A stretch of 64,000 nt of DNA from an uncultured Bacteroidales bacterium. GTDB taxonomy: Bacteria; Bacteroidota; Bacteroidia; Bacteroidales; Muribaculaceae. Below are positions 26,095 to 34,947 of the stretch, piece by piece. The translations under genes and the position numbers were made by a program. The stretch covers positions 1 to 64,000 of the forward strand of contig CADBNR010000063.1 of the NCBI GenBank assembly GCA_902796035.1, read 5' to 3'. The notes under the pieces are model-generated. The model did not search any database and had not been told where the DNA came from. It saw nothing but the letters and a program-made list of their open reading frames with translations. Numbering within the stretch: position 1 is the stretch's first letter; every line of letters starts with the position of its first letter.

Positions 26095-26130
26095 GGAAGC
26101 CGATCAATCACGTTCTCGCAACCGGCTTCC
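26095..26130 (-). promoter_or_regulatory. Hairpin in the SulP leader
   Basis: GGAAGCCG and CGGCTTCC form a perfect 8-bp stem around a 20-base loop, inside the leader between the promoter motif and the SulP start. The 12-base direct repeat AACCTTAATCTT occurs at 26139-26150 and 26155-26166. No known riboswitch was recognised. Confidence 0.4.
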
Positions 26131-26175
26131 GCTTTATTAACCTTAATCTTTATAAACCTTAATCTTTTCAGACTG

Positions 26176-26183
26176 CAAAATTA
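26176..26183 (-). promoter_or_regulatory. -7 promoter motif for SulP-MATE
   Basis: TAATTTTG on the minus strand, about 93 bases before the SulP start, giving a leader of some 85-90 bases. Confidence 0.55.
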
Positions 26184-26297
26184 TAAAAATATGTTAAAAC
26201 CACAAAATTGATGTGTAATATAGGTTAAGTATTGGTGTGCAGTCCTGTTTTGTTTCAGTTCGGAGCTTTAGCGACGGTTCCGCCCCTTACCCCTTGT

Positions 26298-26615
26298 TCA
26301 TCGCTCTGACTTACTGCCCGGTTTCCACCTGTCTTTGTAATAATCGGCATTTACACGATACACGAGGACTCCTATCAAAATAAAAGCGATAATTGCGAAT
26401 ACTCCTGTAAAACCGCGTAACCACAGAAGAACAGTATATTTCCTATAGTCCATCGGATCCAGGGAAAAGGACTGAAGAACCATCAGTATCATCACGGCTC
26501 CCATTGCCGCATAGATGGCATACTTCACCCGTTTATTGACTTTAGTATTATAGTGTGGCTCAAGTCTCCGCTCGGTCCTCTCCTTCCACTCCATGTATTT
26601 AAAGAAATCCATCAT
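26298..26615 (-). CDS. Small hypothetical membrane protein
   Basis: I do not recognise a family. The 105-residue protein has a charged N-terminal stretch, then two hydrophobic segments (about residues 31-47 and 65-87), and a short basic tail; it should sit in the inner membrane with both ends inside. Two ATG codons begin the frame. A TAnnTTTG motif lies 37 bases upstream on the same strand, which supports it as a real gene. It stands alone between the SulP leader and the helicase. Confidence 0.65.
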   Translation of the reverse strand: MMDFFKYMEWKERTERRLEPHYNTKVNKRVKYAIYAAMGAVMILMVLQSFSLDPMDYRKYTVLLWLRGFTGVFAIIAFILIGVLVYRVNADYYKDRWKPGSKSER

Positions 26616-26651
26616 ACTCCCGTAGTTCTGAATTAAACATCAATTTAATCA

Positions 26652-26659
26652 CAAAAATA
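26652..26659 (-). promoter_or_regulatory. -7 promoter motif for the small membrane protein
   Basis: TATTTTTG on the minus strand fits TAnnTTTG and lies 37 bases before the start codon. Confidence 0.45.
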
Positions 26660-26783
26660 ATAAATTTCTACTAATCAGCAAAAAAGGCACTCATTTTTAT
26701 TCAAGTATATCGCATACCCGCTCGTCGATGATGTCGAACGCTCATAGCTTTATACTGTCGCTCCTGGTCTGACATCCGGTTAC

Positions 26784-26824
26784 TAATTTAAGTTTCGCAA
26801 GTTCAACTTGCGAAACTTAAATTA
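26784..26824. repeat. Perfect 20-bp inverted repeat with one-base centre
   Basis: The arms at 26784-26803 and 26805-26824 are exact reverse complements around a single C, containing AAGTTTCGCAAGTT on the left. It lies 32 bases before the hrpB promoter motif in a 264-base gene-free stretch that otherwise shows only the two promoter motifs. It could be a repeat-family member, a protein-binding site or an extrusion-prone palindrome. Confidence 0.85.
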
Positions 26825-26855
26825 TATTAATTATGGCTATATGCTGATGTTTATG

Positions 26856-26863
26856 TAATTTTG
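26856..26863 (+). promoter_or_regulatory. -7 promoter motif for hrpB
   Basis: TAATTTTG, 17 bases before the ATG at 26880. A GTG in frame at 26868 would coincide with the expected transcription start, which argues for the ATG. Confidence 0.6.
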
Positions 26864-26879
26864 CAGAGTGAAGGAAGAC

Positions 26880-29294
26880 ATGATTGCGAAATACATACAC
26901 GAGTTGCCGGTCGGTGAGGTAGCCGCTGAGGTTAATGCGGCACTGAGGCAAAAGCCGCGCGTGGTTGTCACTGCGCCGCCGGGTGCGGGCAAGTCCACAT
27001 TGCTGCCGCTAACCATTATGACCGACACGCCCGAGGGTCGAATTCTGTTGCTGGAACCTCGGCGCCTTGCCGCAAGACAAGTAGCACAGCGTATGGCCGA
27101 CATGATTGGCGAGCGTGTCGGTCAGACCGTAGGCTACACCATCCGGTTTGAATCCCGCGTATCAGACCGGACACGCATCGAGGTCGTGACAGAAGGCATC
27201 CTGCAGCGTATGCTGGTGGATGACCCGACGCTCGACGGCATTTCCGTGGTGATTTTCGATGAGTTTCACGAACGCAGCCTATACTCCGACATAGCATACG
27301 CTCTGACTCTCGAGGCCCAGCGATTGATACGCCCTGACCTGAAGATTATAATCATGTCGGCCACCATCGACACCGATTATATATGCAGTCGCTTTGACGC
27401 TCCGCTGATCGAAAGCAAGGGCCGCGCCTACGACGTGGAGATAATCCGGGCTGCCGAGTCCGACGCCAATACCTGCGTGGCCGACACCGCAGCAGCTATC
27501 CGCAGGGCGCTGCGCGAACAGTCGGGCAACATCCTCGCCTTCCTCCCAGGTCAGGGCGAGATAATGAAATGTCGCGATCTTCTCGCCAATCTGTCGTCAG
27601 ATATTCACATCTGCACTCTCTACGGTATGCTGCCGTTTGAGGAACAGCGGCACACCCTGGCTCCGTCCCCTGCCGGCACACGCAAGATCGTGCTTTCCAC
27701 TCCCATCGCCGAGACTTCGCTGACCATCGAAGGAATCCGCACCGTAGTTGATTCCGGCTTCTATAAGGGGATGGTGTTTGATACCCGCAGCGGTCTCAGC
27801 CATCTGGAAACGATGCGTATATCGCTCGACATGGCAAGGCAACGCAGCGGCCGTGCCGGACGCCTTTCGGAAGGTGTGTGTTACCGTCTTTGGTCCAACC
27901 CCGTGGAACTGCGCATGAAGGAAACCCGTGTGCCGGAAATCGAAGAAGCCGATTTATCGTCTATGGTATTGGACATTGCCGCATGGGGCGAAAGCGATGT
28001 CTTCGCTTTACCCTGGCTCACGCCTCCGCCTCGCGACAAGGTGTTCAAGGCCCGTCAGCTGTTATGCAGCCTCGGTGCCGTCAACGACAAAGGCGAAATT
28101 ACACCCCACGGCAGAAAATTGGTCCGTATCCCATGTCATCCTCGCATAGCGCAGATGTTGACCGTAGCCGATGACAATGCCACGAAGGCGTTGGGTGCCG
28201 ACATAGCGGCAATTCTGGATGAGAAGGATCCGATAAACGATGAGAACGACTGCGACATTACCACGCGCATAATATTGCTTCGCGAGGCGCGTCGACGTGA
28301 CAACGGTGGAAGATTCGGTCGCATCATAAAGATTGCCGAGCAGTATCGCCGCTTGGTCAGTGCCAAGGAAGACAACACAATCCCTGACCAGACCGCCATA
28401 GGCACGCTCGTAGCCCTGGCATATCCCGAGCGTACGGCCTTGAGGGTGACCGATTGCCGTTACCGACTGGCCAACGGAGACGAGGTGCGCATAAATGCCG
28501 AAGATGCGTTGTCATCCAAGAAATTCCTGGCGATTGCTTCATTAGGAAAGAGAATATTCCTGGCCGCGCCTGTTGACGAGGCGGTGCTGAGGGATTTGGG
28601 CACATGGAATGAAAAGCTGCATTGGGACAACAAGCAGGGTCGCATTGTGGCACGCCGCGAACTACGCTTAGGCGCGCTGTTGCTTGACACGGCCGTTTCG
28701 GATTCCATTGACCGTGCGCAGATCACCGAGGCGATATGCGCTGCTGCCGTAAAGGATGGCCGCAGCATGTTCGATTTCACCGATGACGTGACGCGCCTCA
28801 TACAGCGGATAGAAACCGTGGCCGGCTGGCATCCCGAACTGGAATTGCCTGATGTTTCGGTCGACAGGCTTCTGGAGACTTCTCGTGAATGGTTGCCTCT
28901 TTATATTGGCGATGCTACCACTGTCCGCGAGCTGAAACGTATAGACATCTGTCAGGTTATATGGGGATTGCTTACATACGCCCAGCAACAGTCGGTGGAT
29001 GCCATCGCTCCGTCGCATTATCGGTTACCGAATGGCCGGAACGTACGTCTGGACTATCGTGTCGGTGCCGACTCTCCTGTGTTGAGTGCTCGTCTGGAAG
29101 ATTGTTTCGGCATCAGGGAGACGCCGCGAGTAGATAACGACACCCGACCGATGCTGATGGAATTGCTCTCGCCGGGCTATAAGCCGGTTCAGCTTACCAA
29201 GGACATCGCAAGTTTCTGGAACACCACCTACCACGAGGTCCGCAAGGAACTGCGCCGCCGTTACCCCAAACACCCCTGGCCGGAAAATCTGTGA
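26880..29294 (+). CDS. hrpB: ATP-dependent DExH helicase HrpB
   Basis: An 804-residue RNA helicase-like protein of the DEAH group. Motif I PPGAGKST is near residue 36, motif II DEFHER near 127, motif III SATID near 160 and motif VI QRSGRAGR near 321, followed by an HA2-like region and the HrpB-specific C-terminal domain (ending with YHEVRKELRRRYPKHPWPE). The cellular role of bacterial HrpB is poorly defined. I start at the ATG at 26880, since the in-frame GTG four codons upstream lies at the predicted transcription start. The gene forms its own unit. Confidence 0.9.
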   Translation: MIAKYIHELPVGEVAAEVNAALRQKPRVVVTAPPGAGKSTLLPLTIMTDTPEGRILLLEPRRLAARQVAQRMADMIGERVGQTVGYTIRFESRVSDRTRIEVVTEGILQRMLVDDPTLDGISVVIFDEFHERSLYSDIAYALTLEAQRLIRPDLKIIIMSATIDTDYICSRFDAPLIESKGRAYDVEIIRAAESDANTCVADTAAAIRRALREQSGNILAFLPGQGEIMKCRDLLANLSSDIHICTLYGMLPFEEQRHTLAPSPAGTRKIVLSTPIAETSLTIEGIRTVVDSGFYKGMVFDTRSGLSHLETMRISLDMARQRSGRAGRLSEGVCYRLWSNPVELRMKETRVPEIEEADLSSMVLDIAAWGESDVFALPWLTPPPRDKVFKARQLLCSLGAVNDKGEITPHGRKLVRIPCHPRIAQMLTVADDNATKALGADIAAILDEKDPINDENDCDITTRIILLREARRRDNGGRFGRIIKIAEQYRRLVSAKEDNTIPDQTAIGTLVALAYPERTALRVTDCRYRLANGDEVRINAEDALSSKKFLAIASLGKRIFLAAPVDEAVLRDLGTWNEKLHWDNKQGRIVARRELRLGALLLDTAVSDSIDRAQITEAICAAAVKDGRSMFDFTDDVTRLIQRIETVAGWHPELELPDVSVDRLLETSREWLPLYIGDATTVRELKRIDICQVIWGLLTYAQQQSVDAIAPSHYRLPNGRNVRLDYRVGADSPVLSARLEDCFGIRETPRVDNDTRPMLMELLSPGYKPVQLTKDIASFWNTTYHEVRKELRRRYPKHPWPENL

Positions 29295-29353
29295 TTTTGT
29301 CCATCCAAAGATTATTCGTAACTTTAAGGTTTATGCATACTGTTTAGAAGATT

Positions 29354-30319
29354 ATGGCTGATATCAATAAAGATAATAACAATACGGAATGTGACGCGAG
29401 TCGCGAACGGCAGATATACCGCGTCACGTTGATGGGCAGCGTCATCAACGCAGTGCTCGTGGTGTTCAAGTTCGTGGCCGGTATTCTGGGCAACTCGGCG
29501 GCCATGATAGCCGACGCGGTGCATTCCCTCTCCGACTTTCTTACCGATATAGTCGTGATAGTATTTGTCCGCATTGCGGGCAAGCCGGCGGACAAGGACC
29601 ACGATTACGGTCACGGCAAGTACGAGACGCTGGCCACGGCCATTATCGGCCTGGGCCTGCTTGGCGTCGGCATCGCCATTTGCTGCAACGGCGTCTGCAA
29701 GATATATCAGGCGATCATCGGCAATCCTCTGCCGCGCCCCGGCTTCATTGCCTTTGCCGCCGCCATCCTCAGCATCATCCTCAAGGAATGGGCATACCGC
29801 TTCACCGTCAAGGCTGGCAAAGAGGCCGGGTCGCAGGCTGTTGTGGCTAATGCCTGGCATCATCGCTCGGACGCATTCTCGTCGCTCGGCACGGCTTTGG
29901 GCGTTGGCGGAGCATTGTTCCTCGGCGCCAAATGGACGGTGCTCGACCCCATCGCAGCGGTGATAGTCAGCTTCTTTATCGTCGGCACCGCTCTGAAACT
30001 GCTGAAGCAGGCGCTTGACGAACTGCTGGAGCACAGCCTTCCGGACGATGTCGAGAACGAGATAATGCGGATAGTGGAGCAGGATCCGTGTGTAACCAAC
30101 ATTCACAATCTGCGCACACGTCGCATAGGCAACAACATTGCCATGACCATGCACCTACGTCTGCCGGGCGACATCAGCCTGTACCATGCACACGAGCATG
30201 CCTCGAACATCGAGCGCAAACTTCGCGAGCACTTCGGCGACAAGACCTTCATCAGCCTCCACATCGAGCCGGTCAAGATTGACGGGATATATAAGGCTCC
30301 CGAACACACTGAAGTCTAA
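29354..30319 (+). CDS. Cation diffusion facilitator transporter
   Basis: A 321-residue CDF protein that exports divalent metals (zinc, iron, manganese or cobalt) by proton exchange. It has six hydrophobic segments; DAVHSLSDFLTD near residue 52 and HHRSDAFSS near 174 supply the paired His/Asp metal-site motifs, and HDYGHGKYE near 78 is a family signature. The C-terminal 90 residues form the cytoplasmic metal-sensing domain. It follows hrpB by 59 bases; a weak TAACTTTA motif at 29319-29326 could be its own promoter. A long palindrome terminates it. Confidence 0.9.
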   Translation: MADINKDNNNTECDASRERQIYRVTLMGSVINAVLVVFKFVAGILGNSAAMIADAVHSLSDFLTDIVVIVFVRIAGKPADKDHDYGHGKYETLATAIIGLGLLGVGIAICCNGVCKIYQAIIGNPLPRPGFIAFAAAILSIILKEWAYRFTVKAGKEAGSQAVVANAWHHRSDAFSSLGTALGVGGALFLGAKWTVLDPIAAVIVSFFIVGTALKLLKQALDELLEHSLPDDVENEIMRIVEQDPCVTNIHNLRTRRIGNNIAMTMHLRLPGDISLYHAHEHASNIERKLREHFGDKTFISLHIEPVKIDGIYKAPEHTEV

Positions 30320-30357
30320 TTTTGCACCCAGTATGAAACAACCGCTACATACCGAAC

Positions 30358-30405
30358 ATAATCGCGACTCCCCGCTGCCGGCCGGCAGCGGGGAGTCGCG
30401 ATTAT
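30358..30405. terminator. Perfect 48-bp palindrome, bidirectional terminator
   Basis: Bases 30358-30381 and 30382-30405 are exact reverse complements with no spacer, including GACTCCCCGCTGCCGG. It sits in the 100-base gap between the ends of two convergent genes, so it probably terminates both. There is no long U tract. Confidence 0.8.
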
Positions 30406-30419
30406 ATTCCTTGTATTCG

Positions 30420-33125
30420 TTATTTATTTTTGCGAAACGGCCAGGTCACGAGGATGTACAGCTCGCGTACCCAAACCACCGCCGACGACGCCAGGATTAT
30501 GATGCCCAAGTCCTCGGCACCTGATGGATTCCATTTCCAGTCGGCCGTCCGCAGCATCGGTTCCACGTTGAAGAAGTCAGGCACCAGTTCGGTGATGAAC
30601 AGCTGTCCCACCACGATAATCAACACTATGGTCCAGAACCCCTGGCTCATCTTGAGCCTGCACAGGCTCTTGGAAGTTTCGAACGCGCGGGCGTCGAACA
30701 TGTACCAGAAATGCGTCCATACGAATATCGAGAACAATAATGTCATGTCGTAAACCGAAATAGGAGCCTCAGAACCCCACGTAAAGAGTAGCAGATCCTT
30801 CAGCGACTTGATGTCAACGTGGTTGAACAGGATGTAGAATCCGAACGTCAACGCGAAGAATATCACTCCGACGCCAATCAGCTCGAACAGCATCGGACGG
30901 TTGATGATGAAGGCATTGCGGTCGCGCGGCTTGTTCTTCATCACACCGGGCGACGGCGGCAGCGAGGCGAGGGCCATGGCACCGAATGTATCCATTATCA
31001 GATTCACCCACAGCATCTGCGTCACGGTCAGCGGTGACTCCGTGCCGAAGAACGAACCGAACATCACCAACAGACATGCGGCCACGTTCACCGTGAGCTG
31101 GAACAGCAGGAAGCGCTGTATGTTCTGATACAATGACCGGCCCCACATCACGGCACGTCCTATGGACGAGAACGAATTGTCGATAATCGTTATGTCGCTG
31201 GCCTCCTTGGCAACCGACGTGCCGTCGCCCATCGAGAGACCCACATGCGCGGCACGCAGAGCCGGGGCGTCGTTGGTGCCGTCGCCGGTCACGGCCACGA
31301 CCTCGTTGTTGGCCTGCAGAGCCTCCACCAGACGCTTCTTGTCCAAGGGTCGCGCACGGGCTATTATCTTCAGCTCGCCAACGCGGTCGCGCAGTTCCTC
31401 ATCGGTCATCCCGGCCACTTCCGGACCGGTGATGATGTTGACGTCGGAATCCACGGTATCGTCCCACAGGCCGACCTGACGACCTATCTCTTTGGCAGTG
31501 CCGGGAGTGTCACCGGTCACTATCTTGACCTTGATGCCCGCGTTCAACACCTCACGTACCGCGTCGGGCACATCGGCACGAACCGGATCGGAGATGGCCA
31601 CGATGCCCAAGAATATCAGGCTGCCCGATTCTATCTTTCCGTTGTTCAGCACTTCCTTGCCGTCGGCGGGAAGCTCACAGTAGGCAAAGCCTAATGTACG
31701 CATAGCCATTCCCTGGTATTCCATCAGCCGGGCGTCTATTTCCTCCTTGGTCACACCGGCGGTGTCGCCGCACATGCCGAATACTATCTCCGGCGCCCCC
31801 TTCACGTACAGTATCCTCTTACCGTCGGTAGACTTCACCACCGTGGCCATATATTTACGATCGGTGCTGAAGGGCAGTTCCTCAAGGTGCTCGGCGTTCT
31901 CGCGCAGCGTGGTGTAATCCACTCCCCTTTCGCGTAGCCAGAGCAGGAGGGCGCCTTCCGTCGGATTGCCGAGCACCACGGGCTTCTCTTTGGAGACATC
32001 GAGCTGCGCCGTGGAGTTGGCGGCGATGCCTTCATATATTACCTGATTCGACGGATTGCCAAAGAAATCGGCCTTGTACACCTGCATCTGATTCTGGGTC
32101 AGCGTGCCGGTCTTGTCGGTGCATATCACGGTGGTGGCGCCCATCGTCTCGCATGCGTGCATCTTGCGCACCAGATTGTTGGTCTTGAGCATTCGCCGCA
32201 TGGAATAAGCCAACGACAGCGTCACCGCCATAGGCAACCCTTCGGGCACAGCTACGACTATCAGCGTCACTGCTATCATCAGTGTCTTCAACACGTGTGC
32301 AAGTATCTGTGGCAGGCTCATGTCGCCCATCTGAGGCGCGAGATGTATCAGCTGTCCCACAATTACCAGACCTGCAATTATATAGCTGACATTCGATATC
32401 CATTTGGCCAGCCGGTCCAGCTGCTCGTTGAGGGGCGTCTTGACCGACTTGTCTATCTGGGCTTCCTGGAATACGCCGCCCATCTCGGTATCGTCTCCCA
32501 CCTTCAGCACGCGCATCACACCATGCCCCTCCATCACCTTGCTGCCGCGCATCACGTGGTTGGACGGGTATGTGGCATCTTTGTCGAAATGCCCAGGATC
32601 CGTTGTCTTGCGGGCCGATGGCTCACCGGTCAGTGACGATTCATCCACACTCAGCGTGATGCAGTCCAACAACTCGCCGTCGGCCGGTATCTCGTCGCCG
32701 GTATTCAGCATCACGATGTCCCCTACCACCACATCCTTGCGCGGTATGGTCGACACCATTTTGTTGCGCACTACCTCCACAGGCTCGTCGTCGTTCACCT
32801 GGTTCAGTATCTTGAACGCCTTGTTTGCGCGTGCCTCGAATATATACGACAGTCCCGTGGCCAGCGCGATGGCCATAAAGATGCCCACGGGTTCGAAGAA
32901 TACCTCGGGACCTTGCCCCAGCTGCATGTATTCGTATACCGCTATGCCGATGGACAGAGCGCCCGCTATCAGCAGGATGATTATAAGAGGATCGGAAAAC
33001 TTCTCGAGTAATAACTTCCACCACTTGGCCTGGGGCGGTGGTGTCAGGATGTTGCCGCCATGTATCTTACGGCTCTCTGCTACCTGCGAGTCTGTCAGTC
33101 CGGCATAATGTCTGTTTGGTGTCAT
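30420..33125 (-). CDS. Calcium-translocating P-type ATPase (PMCA/SERCA type)
   Basis: A 901-residue P2-type ATPase with about ten transmembrane segments that pumps Ca2+ out of the cytoplasm at the cost of ATP. The actuator TGE loop is in SSLTGEPSA near residue 170, the PEGL transmembrane motif in VAVPEGLPMAVT near 296, the phosphorylation site in CTDKTGTLT near 335 and the hinge in TGDGTNDAPAL near 613. The P-type cation ATPase N-terminal domain opens the protein. Other divalent cations are possible substrates. It ends at the palindromic terminator shared with the CDF gene. Confidence 0.9.
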   Translation of the reverse strand: MTPNRHYAGLTDSQVAESRKIHGGNILTPPPQAKWWKLLLEKFSDPLIIILLIAGALSIGIAVYEYMQLGQGPEVFFEPVGIFMAIALATGLSYIFEARANKAFKILNQVNDDEPVEVVRNKMVSTIPRKDVVVGDIVMLNTGDEIPADGELLDCITLSVDESSLTGEPSARKTTDPGHFDKDATYPSNHVMRGSKVMEGHGVMRVLKVGDDTEMGGVFQEAQIDKSVKTPLNEQLDRLAKWISNVSYIIAGLVIVGQLIHLAPQMGDMSLPQILAHVLKTLMIAVTLIVVAVPEGLPMAVTLSLAYSMRRMLKTNNLVRKMHACETMGATTVICTDKTGTLTQNQMQVYKADFFGNPSNQVIYEGIAANSTAQLDVSKEKPVVLGNPTEGALLLWLRERGVDYTTLRENAEHLEELPFSTDRKYMATVVKSTDGKRILYVKGAPEIVFGMCGDTAGVTKEEIDARLMEYQGMAMRTLGFAYCELPADGKEVLNNGKIESGSLIFLGIVAISDPVRADVPDAVREVLNAGIKVKIVTGDTPGTAKEIGRQVGLWDDTVDSDVNIITGPEVAGMTDEELRDRVGELKIIARARPLDKKRLVEALQANNEVVAVTGDGTNDAPALRAAHVGLSMGDGTSVAKEASDITIIDNSFSSIGRAVMWGRSLYQNIQRFLLFQLTVNVAACLLVMFGSFFGTESPLTVTQMLWVNLIMDTFGAMALASLPPSPGVMKNKPRDRNAFIINRPMLFELIGVGVIFFALTFGFYILFNHVDIKSLKDLLLFTWGSEAPISVYDMTLLFSIFVWTHFWYMFDARAFETSKSLCRLKMSQGFWTIVLIIVVGQLFITELVPDFFNVEPMLRTADWKWNPSGAEDLGIIILASSAVVWVRELYILVTWPFRKNK

Positions 33126-33236
33126 ATAGCCACGTTACCTGTTTCGTACTTGATTATTATCTTGAGGTTGTTGATTCACTTTTTGTATAACAACCCAACA
33201 TCCCCTTTCTACCTAAACTCAAAAAATAATATTTTA

Positions 33237-33260
33237 TTGAAGCGTTGCCCCAACTTCAAT
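33237..33260. promoter_or_regulatory. Imperfect palindrome next to the recombinase promoter
   Basis: ATTGAAG-CG-TTG pairs with CAACTTCAAT (two-base bulge) just upstream of the -7 motif at 33264. Its position over the -33 region makes it a candidate operator for the recombinase gene. Confidence 0.35.
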
Positions 33261-33263
33261 ATG

Positions 33264-33271
33264 TACATTTG
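33264..33271 (+). promoter_or_regulatory. -7 promoter motif for the tyrosine recombinase
   Basis: TACATTTG fits TAnnTTTG and lies 27 bases before the start codon of the recombinase gene. Confidence 0.55.
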
Positions 33272-33298
33272 CATAATTGCTAATTAATATCGAAAATA

Positions 33299-34504
33299 AT
33301 GGCATCAGTTAAAGTAAAATTTCGGCCCTCTACTGTAGTGGGACACGAGGGCATAATCTATTATCAGATTATCCACGAGCGCAAGGTGCGTCAGCTTCGC
33401 ACGGAGTATAAGATTCTTGCATCCGAATGGAATGAGAACCGCTCTACCGTCACAACAACCCTGCACAGCGAACGCAAAGGATATATTCTCTCCATCCGCG
33501 AGAAAATCCGTCTCGACATAGAGAGACTCACCAAAATAGTCCACCGTCTTGATGCCGGTGGGCTTATTTATACAGCCGATGATGTCATCGACGAGTTCAG
33601 CCGCTATGAACTGGAATACTCTCTGTTCAGTTTCATGGAGGCTATCATAGTCAGGATGCAGCAGAACGGCAGGCACCGCACATCCGAGACCTACAGGTCC
33701 ACTCTCAACAGCTTCAAGCGCTTCCGTAACAACGAGGACATAATGCTTGACTGCATCACATCCGAAACTATGGAGGACTACGAGGCTTGGAACAAGAGCA
33801 GAGGCGTAATACCTAATTCCACGTCCTTCTATATGCGCATTCTCCGCGCCGTATACAACCGAGCCGTCGAAAACGACATTATTGAGAACCGGAAGCCTTT
33901 CCGCCGGGTATACACCGGAATAGACAAGACCATAAAACGGGCCCTTCCTCTCAAGGATATCAAGAAGATTCAGGCGTTGAACCTATCGTCGACACCAAGC
34001 CTTGATTTCGCCCGCGACATGTTTATGATGAGTTTCTATCTGCGGGGCATGAGCCTGATAGACATGGCGTTTCTAAAGAAAACCGATCTCAGGTACGGTT
34101 ACGTCTCCTATCGCCGTCAGAAGACCGGTCAGCGACTCCTTATAGCATGGACTAAGGAAATGCAGAAGACCCTCGACAAATATCCCGAAAACACGAGCGA
34201 GTACCTTCTGCCCATTATCCGTAATCCCGGTACCAACGAACGGTATACCTACCGTAACGTCGGCTACAACATCAACCACAATCTGAAACGCGTAGCCATG
34301 ATGGTCGGACTTGACTTCCCGCTTACCCTTTATGTGGCCCGCCACAGCTGGGCATCGGCCGCCAAAGTCAAAGGCATTCCGCTTTCGGTGATTTCGGAAG
34401 GACTTGGACACGACAGCGAAATCACCACACGCATCTATCTCGACAGCCTCGACACCGCCGTCATCGACCACGCCAATTCCCTGATTCTTAAAAGCCTGAA
34501 ATAA
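33299..34504 (+). CDS. Tyrosine recombinase/integrase (orphan)
   Basis: A 401-residue site-specific recombinase of the Bacteroidetes integrase group. Residues 1-85 form an arm-type DNA-binding domain, about 105-205 the SAM-like core-binding domain, and 220-401 the catalytic domain. Catalytic residues visible are the arginine in YLRGMSLID near 247, the lysine in RRQKTGQR near 278, R-H in YVARHSWAS near 346, a histidine in GLGHDSEITT and the nucleophile tyrosine in TRIYLDSL near 381. The usual first histidine of the HxxR box is replaced by tyrosine or valine. No other integrase, excisionase or mobilisation gene is near, so a role in local inversion or as an element remnant is possible. Confidence 0.9.
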   Translation: MASVKVKFRPSTVVGHEGIIYYQIIHERKVRQLRTEYKILASEWNENRSTVTTTLHSERKGYILSIREKIRLDIERLTKIVHRLDAGGLIYTADDVIDEFSRYELEYSLFSFMEAIIVRMQQNGRHRTSETYRSTLNSFKRFRNNEDIMLDCITSETMEDYEAWNKSRGVIPNSTSFYMRILRAVYNRAVENDIIENRKPFRRVYTGIDKTIKRALPLKDIKKIQALNLSSTPSLDFARDMFMMSFYLRGMSLIDMAFLKKTDLRYGYVSYRRQKTGQRLLIAWTKEMQKTLDKYPENTSEYLLPIIRNPGTNERYTYRNVGYNINHNLKRVAMMVGLDFPLTLYVARHSWASAAKVKGIPLSVISEGLGHDSEITTRIYLDSLDTAVIDHANSLILKSLK

Positions 34505-34509
34505 TCACC

Positions 34510-34565
34510 GTTCATAATCAGACATAAGTCATTAAGTCAGGTCATTAAGTCAGGTTCATAATCAG
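34510..34565. repeat. Nested direct repeats after the recombinase gene
   Basis: GTTCATAATCAG occurs at 34510-34521 and again at 34554-34565. Between them GTCATTAAGTCAG is repeated perfectly in tandem at 34528-34540 and 34541-34553. The array begins six bases after the recombinase stop. It could be a recombination or attachment site, or a by-product of slippage. Confidence 0.7.
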
Positions 34566-34608
34566 CAAATATTATAATGATTTTATTTGCAATAACAGAT
34601 TTATTTAT

Positions 34609-34616
34609 TAATTTTG
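34609..34616 (+). promoter_or_regulatory. -7 promoter motif upstream of the gene-free leader
   Basis: TAATTTTG on the plus strand. Transcription would start near 34620 and run through the hairpin at 34616-34646 towards the AAA+ gene, giving a leader of about 340 bases. Confidence 0.6.
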
Positions 34617-34655
34617 CGCCACGATGGGTCTCAGCCATTGTGGCGCGACTCGTTT

Positions 34656-34904
34656 TCATACAGTTTCTACAGCTATGAAGCAACTACATCTCGACAACAG
34701 CAAGTTCGGCGGTGTCGCCCCTCCCGGCGAAGCGGAGATGTGGTGCGCATAGTGAATTTCACCCAACATTTTCCAACCGCAGAAATGCCCTGACAGCCCG
34801 TGGTGCGTCCATACGTATCCGCACTCCGGCCGTCGGACAGGAGCACCATGACGTATTGGAAACGGCTCCGGAGGAAGGCCTCCGGAATAAAAGTATGAAG
34901 TCAT
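34656..34904 (-). CDS. Possible 82-residue minus-strand ORF (doubtful)
   Basis: An open frame starting with MTSYFYSGGLPPEPFP runs opposite the leader. A TAACTTTG motif lies 36 bases before its ATG on the same strand, which is the normal arrangement for a gene here. The residues are rich in His, Pro, Cys and Gly with no recognisable fold, signal or membrane segment, so it may be a by-product of GC-rich non-coding sequence. No function can be given. Confidence 0.22.
   Translation of the reverse strand: MTSYFYSGGLPPEPFPIRHGAPVRRPECGYVWTHHGLSGHFCGWKMLGEIHYAHHISASPGGATPPNLLLSRCSCFIAVETV
34675..34752 (+). CDS. Possible 25-residue leader peptide
   Basis: A short frame, MKQLHLDNSKFGGVAPPGEA then EMWCA, begins about 55 bases after the predicted plus-strand transcript start and ends well before the AAA+ gene. 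It could be a leader peptide or chance. There is no run of one amino acid that would suggest classical attenuation. Confidence 0.2.
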   Translation: MKQLHLDNSKFGGVAPPGEAEMWCA

Positions 34905-34939
34905 AGTGACGGGTTATAAGGTAATACGCCACTATTTAG

Positions 34940-34947
34940 CAAAGTTA
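34940..34947 (-). promoter_or_regulatory. Minus-strand -7 motif facing the leader
   Basis: TAACTTTG on the minus strand, 16 bases upstream of the AAA+ start codon but pointing away from it, into the gene-free stretch. Confidence 0.4.
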
